From a bacterium Ga0077546 (GTDB lineage: Bacteria > Cyanobacteriota > Vampirovibrionia > Obscuribacterales > Obscuribacteraceae), in NCBI GenBank assembly GCA_001464165.1, contig LNEX01000491.1, forward strand, positions 1 through 12,496: a stretch of DNA of 12,496 nt, in the 5' to 3' direction. This document shows positions 1 to 6,809 of the stretch, one piece after another (the stretch's first letter is position 1; each line of letters opens with the position of its first letter). The translations under genes were made by a program, and so were the position numbers. The notes beneath the pieces were generated by a model. The model was given only the letters and a program-made list of their open reading frames with translations. It was not told the origin of the DNA and did no database searches.

Positions 1-1
1 A

Positions 2-424
2 GATGCGGAACTGGCTATTGAAAATGTAGAATATAAAACTAAACGCGACTCTCATCGACTATCCAACGTCGAGGCTCGCTTGCTTTCCTCTGGTTCCTAC
101 GAAAACTTCCGCAAGTATTTGACTAGTACGGGGGTCGGCGATGCTCAAATCAAAGTGAGCCATCTCAACCCCAAGGCCGAGGCGCGCCAATATTTTGAGT
201 CTAGACTAGTGAGTAGCGGAGAAGGTGCTACGTGCGAAGAGTTTAAGCCCTTATTGACTAAGCCAGAAGGAAGTAAGCCAGAAGGAAGTAAGCCAGAAGG
301 AAGTAAGCCAGAAGGAAGTAAGTCAGAAGGAAGTAAGCCAGAAGCGAGTATTCTGGAAGGCGAAAGTCAAACAGTAAAATCGCGTGATTCCGCTGGTTCT
401 ATTGAAAGTATGAGTGGCGGCTAA
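2..424 (+). CDS. 3' end of an unrecognised protein with a KPEGS repeat tail
   Basis: The frame is open from the left edge of the window to a TAA at 422-424, so only the C-terminal 140 residues are visible. A TTG at position 80 lies inside the open frame and is not a convincing start. The visible part begins with a charged, probably helical region (LSNVEARLLSSGSYENF, then KAEARQYFESRLV). It ends in a hydrophilic tail with six pentapeptide units, four KPEGS plus KSEGS and KPEAS, followed by a Ser/Glu-rich end. I do not recognise the family. The downstream glycosyltransferase starts within or one base after the stop, so the two genes are probably co-transcribed and translationally coupled. That context hints at a surface-polysaccharide or envelope role, but this is inference only. 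Confidence 0.7.
   Translation, partial: DAELAIENVEYKTKRDSHRLSNVEARLLSSGSYENFRKYLTSTGVGDAQIKVSHLNPKAEARQYFESRLVSSGEGATCEEFKPLLTKPEGSKPEGSKPEGSKPEGSKSEGSKPEASILEGESQTVKSRDSAGSIESMSGG
260..349 (+). repeat. Six in-frame 15-bp tandem repeats (KPEGS units)
   Basis: Six consecutive 15-base units of the form AAGCCAGAAGGAAGT start at 260, 275, 290, 305, 320 and 335. The first four are identical. The fifth has one change (P to S) and the sixth has two changes near its end (G to A). The units are codon-aligned and encode KPEGS, KSEGS and KPEAS. Identical codons within the repeat point to recent slippage or unequal exchange rather than ancient conserved repeats. Confidence 0.95.
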
Positions 425-425
425 T

Positions 426-1709
426 ATGGAACAGAAAGCATTGCCATCCAATGGTCAGTCTCCTAATCAACTGCCCACTCTAGCGCCGAATCAGGCGCAG
501 AATCTGGCACCAAATCTTTCTTCTAATCAGGGGCCTTTAAAGCTCGCCTTGATTAGTACAGGTCTGGGCCACATTAATCGTGGTTTTGAAATTTCAACAG
601 CTCGCTGGTTTGAAGCCTTGAAGCGCCATTCTAATCTTGATGTGCGCTTATTTAGCGGCGGCGATTATCCCGGTGCTAAGGCCCTTTGGAATTTTCCCAG
701 GGCTAGCCTGTGGACAAAACCTATTCAGTACATTCCTTTTATGTCAGAGCAGCACCGCTGGGAATTTACCTATGGGGTTGAGCAAGTTAGTTTCTGGTCT
801 GCTTTGAATTTTGAGCTGATCAGCTGGAAGCCTGATGCTATATGGGTAAAGGATGTGCCCTTGGCGCATATGCTCTTGGCTTCGCGTGTGCTCTTTAATC
901 TCAGTTTTAAAATAATCTTGGCTAATGGAGGGATGTTCCAGCCAAAAACTTATGAGTGTTTTGATTTGATTCAGCAGCTTCAGCATAAGGCTTTCGATGA
1001 AGCGATCGAATACGGTATCCCGCCTGAGAAAATGGAAACCCTAGGTAATTGTGTGCCCGCCCCATCTACTGTGCACGACGATGAGAGGGCCATGGTGCGC
1101 CAGTCTCTTGGTCTCAAAGATACCGACTATGTGATTGTTTGCGTTGCGGCTTGGAATAAGTATCATAAGCGCATTGACTATTTAATAGACGAAGTGGCGC
1201 GCCTGCCTGATTCTAATATAAAGCTTTTGCTTTGCGGTGCTGCCGAAGTTGATAGTAAAGACCTGCAAGAACAAGGCAGGGAGTTGCTTGGCGATCGGGT
1301 GCAGTGGCTGACCGTGGAGCCAGAGAAGGTTGCTTCTATTTTGCAGGCATCAGACATTTTTGTTCTTCCTAGCTTGCGAGAATCGTTTGGCAATGTGTTG
1401 CTTGAAGCGGCGCTTTGCGGACTGCCGGTTATTACTCATCCCCATGATGGCGCTCAATTTGTTATTGCTGATGAATTCTGGATGACAGATTTGAGCGAAG
1501 GAGGAAATTTGACCAAGCGCTTAGCTTGGCTCAAAGAAAACACTGCAGCAATTGCAGGGCATGTTCAGCAGCTTAAAGAAGACGTGAATAGGCGCTTTAG
1601 TGAAGAAGCATTAGTAAGGCAGTTTCAGCAAATGGTGCGTCGCACGGTTAACAATAACCTATACAATAATCCCTCGCGTTTTGCTATTGGTGCTTCACAG
1701 GCAGATTGA
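426..1709 (+). CDS. GT4-type glycosyltransferase (GT-B fold)
   Basis: This is a cytoplasmic or membrane-associated retaining glycosyltransferase of the GT4 (glycosyl transferases group 1) kind, of 428 residues from the ATG. The N-terminal Rossmann domain opens with a glycine loop in LALISTGLGHINRGFE (about 40-55). The C-terminal donor-binding domain has the usual K in KYHKRIDYLI (about 248) and the E-x7-E signature ESFGNVLLE (about 319-327) before CGLPVI. These support sugar-nucleotide-dependent transfer, while donor and acceptor cannot be read. Residues about 15-37 are an odd Pro/Asn/Gln/Leu-rich stretch before the fold. A GTG at 414 would give four more residues and overlap the upstream gene. 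I prefer the ATG at 426, one base after that gene's stop, though neither start has a strong ribosome binding site. mscL follows after 19 bases. Confidence 0.88.
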   Translation: MEQKALPSNGQSPNQLPTLAPNQAQNLAPNLSSNQGPLKLALISTGLGHINRGFEISTARWFEALKRHSNLDVRLFSGGDYPGAKALWNFPRASLWTKPIQYIPFMSEQHRWEFTYGVEQVSFWSALNFELISWKPDAIWVKDVPLAHMLLASRVLFNLSFKIILANGGMFQPKTYECFDLIQQLQHKAFDEAIEYGIPPEKMETLGNCVPAPSTVHDDERAMVRQSLGLKDTDYVIVCVAAWNKYHKRIDYLIDEVARLPDSNIKLLLCGAAEVDSKDLQEQGRELLGDRVQWLTVEPEKVASILQASDIFVLPSLRESFGNVLLEAALCGLPVITHPHDGAQFVIADEFWMTDLSEGGNLTKRLAWLKENTAAIAGHVQQLKEDVNRRFSEEALVRQFQQMVRRTVNNNLYNNPSRFAIGASQAD

Positions 1710-1728
1710 CACTAATTTTGGGGTAAAA

Positions 1729-2136
1729 ATGGTCAAAGATTTCGTTGCTTTTCTCACCAAAACCAATGCATTGGCTTTGGCTATTGGTGTGATTATAGGC
1801 GCTGCTACGCAAAAAGTGGTAACTGCCATTGTCGATGACCTCTTGATGCCAGTGGTAGGCTTAATTATGCCAGCTGGTGATTGGCGGGATGCACAGATTG
1901 TTTTATCCCAATCGGCACCAGATGCTGCTGGTAAAATTACCATCAACGCTTTGAAATACGGCCATATCATTGGTTCCCTAATTGACTTTGTGATTATTGC
2001 TTTCGTTGTTTATCTGATCACAAAAATGCTCATGCCGAAGGAGCCTCCTGCTCCAGCCAGCAAAGAGTGTCCGCAATGTTTAGAGACTGTTCCGGCTGCT
2101 GCACAAAAGTGCAAGGCTTGCACATCGCCTTTCTAG
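1729..2136 (+). CDS. mscL: Large-conductance mechanosensitive channel MscL
   Basis: Inner-membrane pentameric channel that opens under membrane tension to release solutes during hypo-osmotic shock. The 135-residue protein starts MVKDFVAFLTKTNALALAIGVIIGAA, the amphipathic N-terminal helix and TM1 typical of MscL. It continues with DDLLMPVVG (36-44), a periplasmic loop and TM2 (about 79-101, IIGSLIDFVIIAFVVYLI). The tail carries CPQC (114-117) and CKAC (128-131), a zinc-ribbon-like end known in many MscL homologues outside the enterobacteria. The frame is open further upstream to a TTG at 1681 inside the glycosyltransferase, but homology starts at the ATG at 1729, which has a GGGG ribosome binding site a few bases before it. 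The stop abuts the stop of the convergent gene on the other strand. Confidence 0.95.
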   Translation: MVKDFVAFLTKTNALALAIGVIIGAATQKVVTAIVDDLLMPVVGLIMPAGDWRDAQIVLSQSAPDAAGKITINALKYGHIIGSLIDFVIIAFVVYLITKMLMPKEPPAPASKECPQCLETVPAAAQKCKACTSPF

Positions 2137-3117
2137 CTATTGTGGTGTTTCTCTAGTGGGCGAGATTGCAGAAAATGATTGATTAGACAATACTTCTATC
2201 CAGTGTCTGATTGAGTCGTGTAGCGAGTTTTGCAGCGGGTTTAGGCGCAAATCTGGAAGCCTGACGGTTCTATGGCATTGTGCCGCTGTTTTTGCCACAG
2301 CCTCATTTTCCACTGCAGCCTTTTTTTCTGTTGCGGCCCTCACCGCTGATGTCTCCGCAGCTTTGGTTTTTGCTTTAGACGCAGAGATCGCCATCGGCTC
2401 TTGAATCTCGGAACAAGATTTTACCGGCAAATAGTATTCGGCAGCAATTCGCTTGTAGGCTGCTGGTTTGCGTGCGGAGTATCTACGCCATAGTGTTAAA
2501 TGAGTTGTCCTCAGTTGATCTCGTAGCCATGAAGGAATGACAGCCGCTTGATTCATGACGATGCGGTAGTCGTTGTTGTTCAGTTGCTTAATTGCTTTGT
2601 AGATAGCCCTGACATCAAGGTTTTCTGCTTTGCGCCACCAGAGAGCGCGTACTGCTTTTCCAGCATTGTCATCCGCCAACCTCGTTTTGGTACTACTTGC
2701 TTTGCGCAGATGTATGTAGTGATCGCCCCGACGAAACCTCGTCGTGCAGCCTGTGGTCAAGAAAGTACGAGGTGCCTCAGACGTCTCTGCTCTTTCCCTA
2801 CTCTTTTGCTCGGTAATCAAGCCCAGCTCTTGTGCACATTCTTGGCCCGTCAAGACAATTTCATTGCCAAAACCTTTGGTTTTCTTTTCTGCTATTTCGT
2901 AGTCAGAATATTCAACTTTGCGAGTGCAAGAGCTGACGAAGAGACCTCTAGCTAGTCGCTCAATCTCTCTGGACCTTACCATGCGCCAAAGAGTCTGATC
3001 GATAGTATTGCGCCTTCCGCACTGAACAACATCTTTGGTGCTGAATATGGCACCTTCCGGTAGACCGGCTATGTGACGGCGAATCTCTGTTCTACAGCTA
3101 GGTTGAGGCGATCGCAT
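2137..3117 (-). CDS. AbiEi/DUF6088-type winged-helix protein, solitary
   Basis: The N-terminal region resembles the DUF6088/AbiEi antitoxin family: a winged helix (about 10-62, IFSTKDVVQCG, then LWRMVRSREIERLARGLFV), then IVLTGQECAQELGL (87-100) and FLTTGCTTRFRRGDHYIHLRKAS (119-141). In type IV AbiE systems this protein binds operator DNA, represses its own operon and neutralises the AbiEii nucleotidyltransferase. No AbiEii gene is beside it here. Residues about 240-280 form an Ala/Lys/Glu-rich probable helix, followed by about 45 further residues, so the protein (326 aa) seems longer than usual. I chose the ATG at 3117 because a GGAGGG at 3125-3130 sits seven bases upstream. A TTG at 3132 overlaps that site and is unlikely. 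It may be a stand-alone regulator rather than a toxin-antitoxin component. Confidence 0.75.
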   Translation of the reverse strand: MRSPQPSCRTEIRRHIAGLPEGAIFSTKDVVQCGRRNTIDQTLWRMVRSREIERLARGLFVSSCTRKVEYSDYEIAEKKTKGFGNEIVLTGQECAQELGLITEQKSRERAETSEAPRTFLTTGCTTRFRRGDHYIHLRKASSTKTRLADDNAGKAVRALWWRKAENLDVRAIYKAIKQLNNNDYRIVMNQAAVIPSWLRDQLRTTHLTLWRRYSARKPAAYKRIAAEYYLPVKSCSEIQEPMAISASKAKTKAAETSAVRAATEKKAAVENEAVAKTAAQCHRTVRLPDLRLNPLQNSLHDSIRHWIEVLSNQSFSAISPTRETPQ

Positions 3118-3146
3118 GGGTAGACCCTCCAATTACTCACATACTC

Positions 3147-3176
3147 TTAATACGTCAATTTTTTGAAAAAGTTCAA
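3147..3176 (-). promoter_or_regulatory. Candidate promoter of the AbiEi-like gene
   Basis: Read on the minus strand, TTGAAC (3171-3176) and TATTAA (3147-3152) are separated by 18 bases. This would give a short leader before the ATG at 3117. The -35 element lies inside one copy of the TGAAAAAGTTCA motif, so a protein bound there would block transcription. An alternative TTGACG at 3153-3158 pairs only with a poor -10 that overlaps the ribosome binding site. Inference from hexamer matches only. Confidence 0.35.
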
Positions 3177-3330
3177 AAAGGTAATTTTGAAACTCTCATC
3201 TCGCTCAAAGTTTTAACGTAGTTCAAGGCGTAAGAAATTCAAACTGAATTTCTTACGCCTTGAACTACTTGCTGTTTTGATATATACAAAAAACGAATTT
3301 AAGATTTGCGAAAAAAATGAACTTTTTTCA
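3164..3330. promoter_or_regulatory. Paired inverted TGAAAAA(A)GTTCA motifs flanking the central palindrome
   Basis: TGAAAAAGTTCA occurs at 3164-3175. Its reverse complement with one extra A/T pair, TGAACTTTTTTCA, occurs at 3318-3330. The two lie about 75-80 bases either side of the centre of the 23-bp inverted repeat, so the intergenic region has an approximate overall dyad symmetry. The left copy overlaps the candidate promoter of the AbiEi-like gene, and the right copy lies 14 bases upstream of a TTGACG (3344-3349) ahead of the MFS gene. Shared operators for both divergent genes are one reading. Chance in AT-rich DNA is another. Confidence 0.4.
3218..3268. repeat. Perfect 23-bp inverted repeat with 5-base loop
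   Basis: Bases 3218-3240 (starting GTAGTTCAAGGCG) are exactly reverse-complementary to 3246-3268, separated by AAACT. The repeat lies between the divergent AbiEi-like and MFS genes, about 100 bases before the first and about 150 before the second. No T-run follows on either strand, so it is not a standard intrinsic terminator. It could be an operator, a cruciform-prone element or a remnant of a small palindromic mobile element. The rest of this 298-base gap holds the flanking inverted motifs and weak promoter-like hexamers but no gene. Confidence 0.9.
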
Positions 3331-3415
3331 GGCATAAACAGGCTTGACGCAGCGGATTGCAACGGTTCTATCGCATTCGTCAACGGCTGAGACTTATTCC
3401 GTGTATCCTAGTTGA

Positions 3416-4816
3416 ATGAATTCTCAAGCTCTTGCCAAGCCATCAACTAAACATTACATCGCCGTCTTAATAGGTCTACAAATTGCTATTTTCTTATCGG
3501 CATTAGATCAAACTGTACTCAATGTTGCTATACCGAAAATGGCTCAGGCCCTGCATGGATTTGATAAGTCGGCTTGGATAATTACCTCATATTTGTTGTT
3601 TTCAACTATCGCTACACCGGTTTCTGGGAAGTTAGCCGATATTTATGGTGCCAAGCCTGTTCTGATTGCTGCAACCTTTCTTTTTGGCTTAGCATCAGCA
3701 CTTTGTGGCAGTGCTGGGCTGATCGACCCACTGTTAGGCCTCGACGCCATTGATCAGTTGATTCTATCCAGAGCAGTTCAAGGTATCGCCGGTGGTGCCA
3801 TGATCGGTCTTTGTTTTGTTTCTATTGGAGATCTGTTTCCCTTAACTGAACGGGGAAAGTATCAGGGTCTTTTGGCTGCTGCCTTTATTGTGGCTGCTTT
3901 GATTGGGCCGGCCCTCGGTGGCTGGTTAACTGATAAGAATAGTTGGAGAATCATATTCTTTTTGAATGTTCCTCTGAGTTTACTTGGCTGCCTATTGTTC
4001 AGAGTATCCTTCCCGTTGTCGCTTAGACCAAAAGCCAAGGCTGTTATTGATTACCTTGGAATTTCGTTTTTTGTGCTTTTCATTACTCCTATGATTTTGG
4101 CCGCGTCTGAGATCGGTAAAGTGGGAGCAATTAGCCAAGTTTCGTTGATCGAATCGATCATCTCCCTCCTCATGCTTATTGCCTTTCTCTGGCGCGAACA
4201 GAAAGCTAGGGAGCCGCTGATTCCCCTTTCTCTCTTTTTCAATAGACTTATCTCTATATCGCTCGTAACAGTATTCATTACTGGTATTGGCTTGTTTGGT
4301 TCGATGCTATTGCTGGCTATGATTCTGCAGCAAATGGTGCAAATGTCAGGCACTGCTTCAGGTATAGCCCTTACTCCTTTGATGGTGATTGTTGCCTTGG
4401 CCAGCATTTTCGGCGGTTTTGTCGTTGCCAAAACTAAGCGTTATAAGCTTTTGTGCATAGTTTCACTGGTGCTTCTTGGAGCGGGTACCCCCTTGAAAAT
4501 TAGCGATTTATTGCTGGATGCGGCAGTTGGAGGGATTGGTTTAGGGCTCCTCTTGCCAGTTCATACAATCTTGATTCAGAGTGTCGCTCCTCCTGAGACT
4601 ATGGGTGTCGCTACTTCAATGACTCAATTTTTCCGTTCCCTTGGTGGGACGATTGGTACTGGATTGATGAGTGCTGTTATGCTTAGTTTGGTTAGGCAGG
4701 GAGGTCTGCAGCAGGCTATTTACCAGGCTTTGGTTTTATATGCTGTTACAGTAGGGCTGGCTGTTTTACTTAATTGTTTCCTGCCCTGCGTGGCATTAGG
4801 TAAAGTTGGGAAATAA
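3416..4816 (+). CDS. MFS multidrug exporter, DHA2 (EmrB/QacA) family
   Basis: Inner-membrane drug/proton antiporter of 466 residues, very hydrophobic throughout. Family motifs are in order: LDQTVLNVAIP (30-40), the DHA2 signature of TM1; GKLADIYGAK (71-80), motif A; RAVQGIAGGAM (119-129), motif B; and GPALGGWLTD (164-173), motif C. REPLIPLSLFFNR in the middle and FFRSLGGTIGTG near the end are also typical of the 14-helix group. The loop and helix between KRYKLLCIVSLVLLGAG and GGIGLGLLLPVH look somewhat shorter than I expect, which may mean a small in-frame deletion. The substrate cannot be inferred. The hydrolase gene begins 31 bases downstream on the same strand, so the two are probably co-transcribed. 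The start at 3416 has only a weak ribosome binding site. Confidence 0.9.
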   Translation: MNSQALAKPSTKHYIAVLIGLQIAIFLSALDQTVLNVAIPKMAQALHGFDKSAWIITSYLLFSTIATPVSGKLADIYGAKPVLIAATFLFGLASALCGSAGLIDPLLGLDAIDQLILSRAVQGIAGGAMIGLCFVSIGDLFPLTERGKYQGLLAAAFIVAALIGPALGGWLTDKNSWRIIFFLNVPLSLLGCLLFRVSFPLSLRPKAKAVIDYLGISFFVLFITPMILAASEIGKVGAISQVSLIESIISLLMLIAFLWREQKAREPLIPLSLFFNRLISISLVTVFITGIGLFGSMLLLAMILQQMVQMSGTASGIALTPLMVIVALASIFGGFVVAKTKRYKLLCIVSLVLLGAGTPLKISDLLLDAAVGGIGLGLLLPVHTILIQSVAPPETMGVATSMTQFFRSLGGTIGTGLMSAVMLSLVRQGGLQQAIYQALVLYAVTVGLAVLLNCFLPCVALGKVGK

Positions 4817-4847
4817 CTATGTTATGAGCAAATAGGGATAGTCAAGA

Positions 4848-6170
4848 GTGAAGGTTGGCTGCCGCAAGAGAATAGTTTTTTTAGCCGCTCTTCTGCAGTT
4901 GGCATTTTCTTTCGCCCCTGCATCTAGAGCTGTTGCTAGCTCCGTTTACCTCAATCAATGCGATATTGGACAGCGGCTCATGCTGCCAGTGCATTCATGG
5001 AGCAATCCAGAAATGCCTGTCAAGGGTGTCATTGTGGCCCTACAAGGTTTGATTTTTAGCGGCAAAATGTTTGGCAATCTTGCCACTCACTTTACTGAGA
5101 AAGGTTACGTCGTCTATGCCAATGATATGCGTGGTTTCGGTGATTGGCGTTCTCCCAATCATGGGTTTGCTGGTGACAGTGGCATCCATTTTAGCCAGAG
5201 CAAAGAAGATGTGACGAGCATACTCAAGGCTTTGCGAAAGAAGTATCCTGATAAGCCGATTTTTTGTGTGGGCGAGAGCTTCGGGGCTAACATGGCAATA
5301 TGGGAAGCATCAACTGAGCCATCGTTGATGGATGGTTTCATTGCCTCTGGTGCAGTCTTTAGAACTAGGGTTCATCCCCGCCCCTTGTGGGTCAAGACCT
5401 TTTTTCAGGGCATTCACAATCCTGATAACAGCATTGATATCAAACCGTACATGCAACCTATTCTCTCTGAAGACAAAGAGGTTGCTCTTGAATTGATGAA
5501 CAATACTGAAACCTCTAAAGAGATGAGTATTACAAACCTAATCAAGGCTGCGGTGACCAATAAGATTTCTGTCAAAGAAATTGCCAATATCCCTGAATCT
5601 ATGCCGATTTTGCTAATTGCCGGTGAGAAAGATCGTATACAGAAAACAGATACTCTTGAGTTGATGCTTCCAAAGATGGGCTCCAAGCAAGCTTCGCTAA
5701 TGGTTTTTCCTGACAAGGGCCATATGCTTTTGGAATGCAACAAAATTGATCCAGAGGTTGGTAAGGCCATTGACAACTGGCTAGATCATCAGCAAGAGCA
5801 GTTTGAATTGAAGATTGCTTCCAAAAACAGCACTCCTAGCTCTTCGACTGTGAGCAAGGGTGAAGAGGCTAGTTCGAGTTCAGCGGCAGTTCTGGCAAAT
5901 CCTTCTAGTGTCGGCTATGGCGGCTCTAATGGCAACACTAGCGTCTACTCTAATGCCGGCTCCACGGCCAATTCTATAACTAAGTCATTGACAACTGCAC
6001 CGGCGCCTTCTTCAGCTACATCTGCATCATCAGCTACAATTTCACCATCCGCTTCATCCGCTTCATCCGCTTCATCCGCAATAGAATACCCTCTGTCTGG
6101 AGCGACTTCTGTTGATGACAGGCCAGCTGATGCGTTTTCTCGGAATGAAGATGCTGTATTGTCTAACTAA
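4848..6170 (+). CDS. Exported alpha/beta hydrolase (Hydrolase_4 / monoacylglycerol-lipase-like) with Ser/Ala-rich tail
   Basis: Predicted exported serine hydrolase of 440 residues. The GTG start at 4848 is followed at once by a Sec signal peptide (KRIVFLAALLQLAFSFAPASRAVA, ending near residue 30). The alpha/beta hydrolase domain spans about 55-315. VALQGLIFSGKMF (63-75) is the oxyanion-hole region and DMRGFGDW (93-100) the strand-4 region. GESFG places the nucleophile at S144, and GEKDRI and GHMLLE give D262 and H292, so the triad looks complete. This resembles lysophospholipase or monoacylglycerol lipase enzymes, but the substrate is unknown. Residues about 325-440 are low-complexity Ser/Ala/Thr with a 9-base tandem repeat, probably a flexible linker or wall-spanning tail. 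The gene follows the exporter closely and ends before a GC-rich hairpin. Confidence 0.87.
   Translation: MKVGCRKRIVFLAALLQLAFSFAPASRAVASSVYLNQCDIGQRLMLPVHSWSNPEMPVKGVIVALQGLIFSGKMFGNLATHFTEKGYVVYANDMRGFGDWRSPNHGFAGDSGIHFSQSKEDVTSILKALRKKYPDKPIFCVGESFGANMAIWEASTEPSLMDGFIASGAVFRTRVHPRPLWVKTFFQGIHNPDNSIDIKPYMQPILSEDKEVALELMNNTETSKEMSITNLIKAAVTNKISVKEIANIPESMPILLIAGEKDRIQKTDTLELMLPKMGSKQASLMVFPDKGHMLLECNKIDPEVGKAIDNWLDHQQEQFELKIASKNSTPSSSTVSKGEEASSSSAAVLANPSSVGYGGSNGNTSVYSNAGSTANSITKSLTTAPAPSSATSASSATISPSASSASSASSAIEYPLSGATSVDDRPADAFSRNEDAVLSN
6051..6077 (+). repeat. Three 9-bp tandem repeats (ASS units)
   Basis: GCTTCATCC occurs three times in a row at 6051, 6060 and 6069, in frame, within the Ser/Ala-rich tail of the hydrolase, encoding repeated Ala-Ser-Ser. 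Neighbouring codons are near-copies. The tract is probably slippage-prone and variable in length between strains. Confidence 0.85.
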
Positions 6171-6204
6171 TTTGGTATGTTTTGCGCTGACAACCTACAA
6201 ATAA

Positions 6205-6227
6205 GAGGGCCCCTTTTGGAGGCCCTC
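6205..6227. terminator. GC-rich hairpin between convergent genes
   Basis: GAGGGCC (6205-6211) pairs with GGCCCTC (6221-6227). An inner CC/GG pair surrounds TTTT, with one unpaired A. It lies 34 bases past the hydrolase stop and 54 bases past the stop of the minus-strand Cys-rich gene, where a bidirectional terminator is expected. The + side has no T-run. The - side continues with TTATTTG, so termination may work better for minus-strand transcripts. A second small dyad, TGCCAA-GCA-TTGGCA at 6264-6278, lies directly after the minus-strand stop. Confidence 0.5.
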
Positions 6228-6281
6228 TCGCTTGCGGCGTTTGTACTGATTAGTGGCAATTAGTGCCAAGCATTGGCAGCT

Positions 6282-6701
6282 TTAGCCCTTTTCGCAGCAG
6301 GTGGCACACTCTAGGCAAGACTTGATGCAATCGGCCAATTTGGGATCGTTCATGTCTTTGCACATTTGGGCGCATTGCTTACAAATTTCACTGCAAACAG
6401 CCATGATTTTTGAACTGTTGGCTGATTTGCGAGATTGAAACTCGGCCGATGCTTTGCATGATGAGATGCAGTCTTCGAGTATTTGTATGCTTTTGGCTTC
6501 AGTATATTTGCCACCTTTTTTCTTGAAGTAAGAGAGGGTTTTTTCGCATTCTTTTTGACATTTACTGCAGTCCATGGTGGTGGCGCAGCAGGCCGTTTTG
6601 CTGGCCGCTGTCTTTTCTCCGGCTAGGGCTGGTGAAAAGAGTCCGGGAGCAAGGGCGAAAGCGAAAGCGGCAACGAACAACATCATAAATAGTTTTTTCA
6701 T
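6282..6701 (-). CDS. Exported four-helix-bundle copper-binding protein (DUF326/Csp-like)
   Basis: A 139-residue Cys-rich protein with a clear Sec signal peptide (MKKLFMMLFVAAFAFALAPG, then LFSPALA, cleavage near residue 27). The mature part has 16 cysteines at 38, 39, 45, 48, 52, 78, 82, 103, 107, 110, 114, 125, 129, 132, 135 and 136. Most are spaced C-x2-C or C-x3-C along predicted helices, the pattern of DUF326 and copper storage proteins, in which Cys line a four-helix bundle that holds many Cu(I) ions. A periplasmic copper sink is the likely role. AAGGAT (6709-6714) is a good ribosome binding site seven bases before the ATG. It lies 108 bases downstream of another exported Cys-rich protein on the same strand. 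Another thiophilic metal is possible. Confidence 0.85.
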   Translation of the reverse strand: MKKLFMMLFVAAFAFALAPGLFSPALAGEKTAASKTACCATTMDCSKCQKECEKTLSYFKKKGGKYTEAKSIQILEDCISSCKASAEFQSRKSANSSKIMAVCSEICKQCAQMCKDMNDPKLADCIKSCLECATCCEKG

Positions 6702-6809
6702 GACTCAGATCCTTATTTTGAAATTTAAAATGCACTAACGATGCAGTTCTTGGAAGTCGCTGCAATCGAATTTGTTGTTTTTGCTGAACGAAAATATCCA
6801 GCAAGCTTT

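Noticed and set aside
2548..2955. 135-codon + strand frame inside the AbiEi-like gene
   Set aside because: It is antisense to a gene with recognisable domains and a strong ribosome binding site, and the translation has no family features.
3218..3268. Intrinsic terminator reading of the 23-bp inverted repeat
   Set aside because: It lies between divergent gene starts, not after a stop codon, and no T-run follows on either strand.
3164..3330. CRISPR-like or IS-end reading of the intergenic repeats
   Set aside because: There is no regular direct-repeat spacing, no transposase frame and no visible target duplication.
4051..4431. Minus-strand frame inside the MFS gene
   Set aside because: It is a shadow of a membrane protein gene on the opposite strand, with no start signal or domain.
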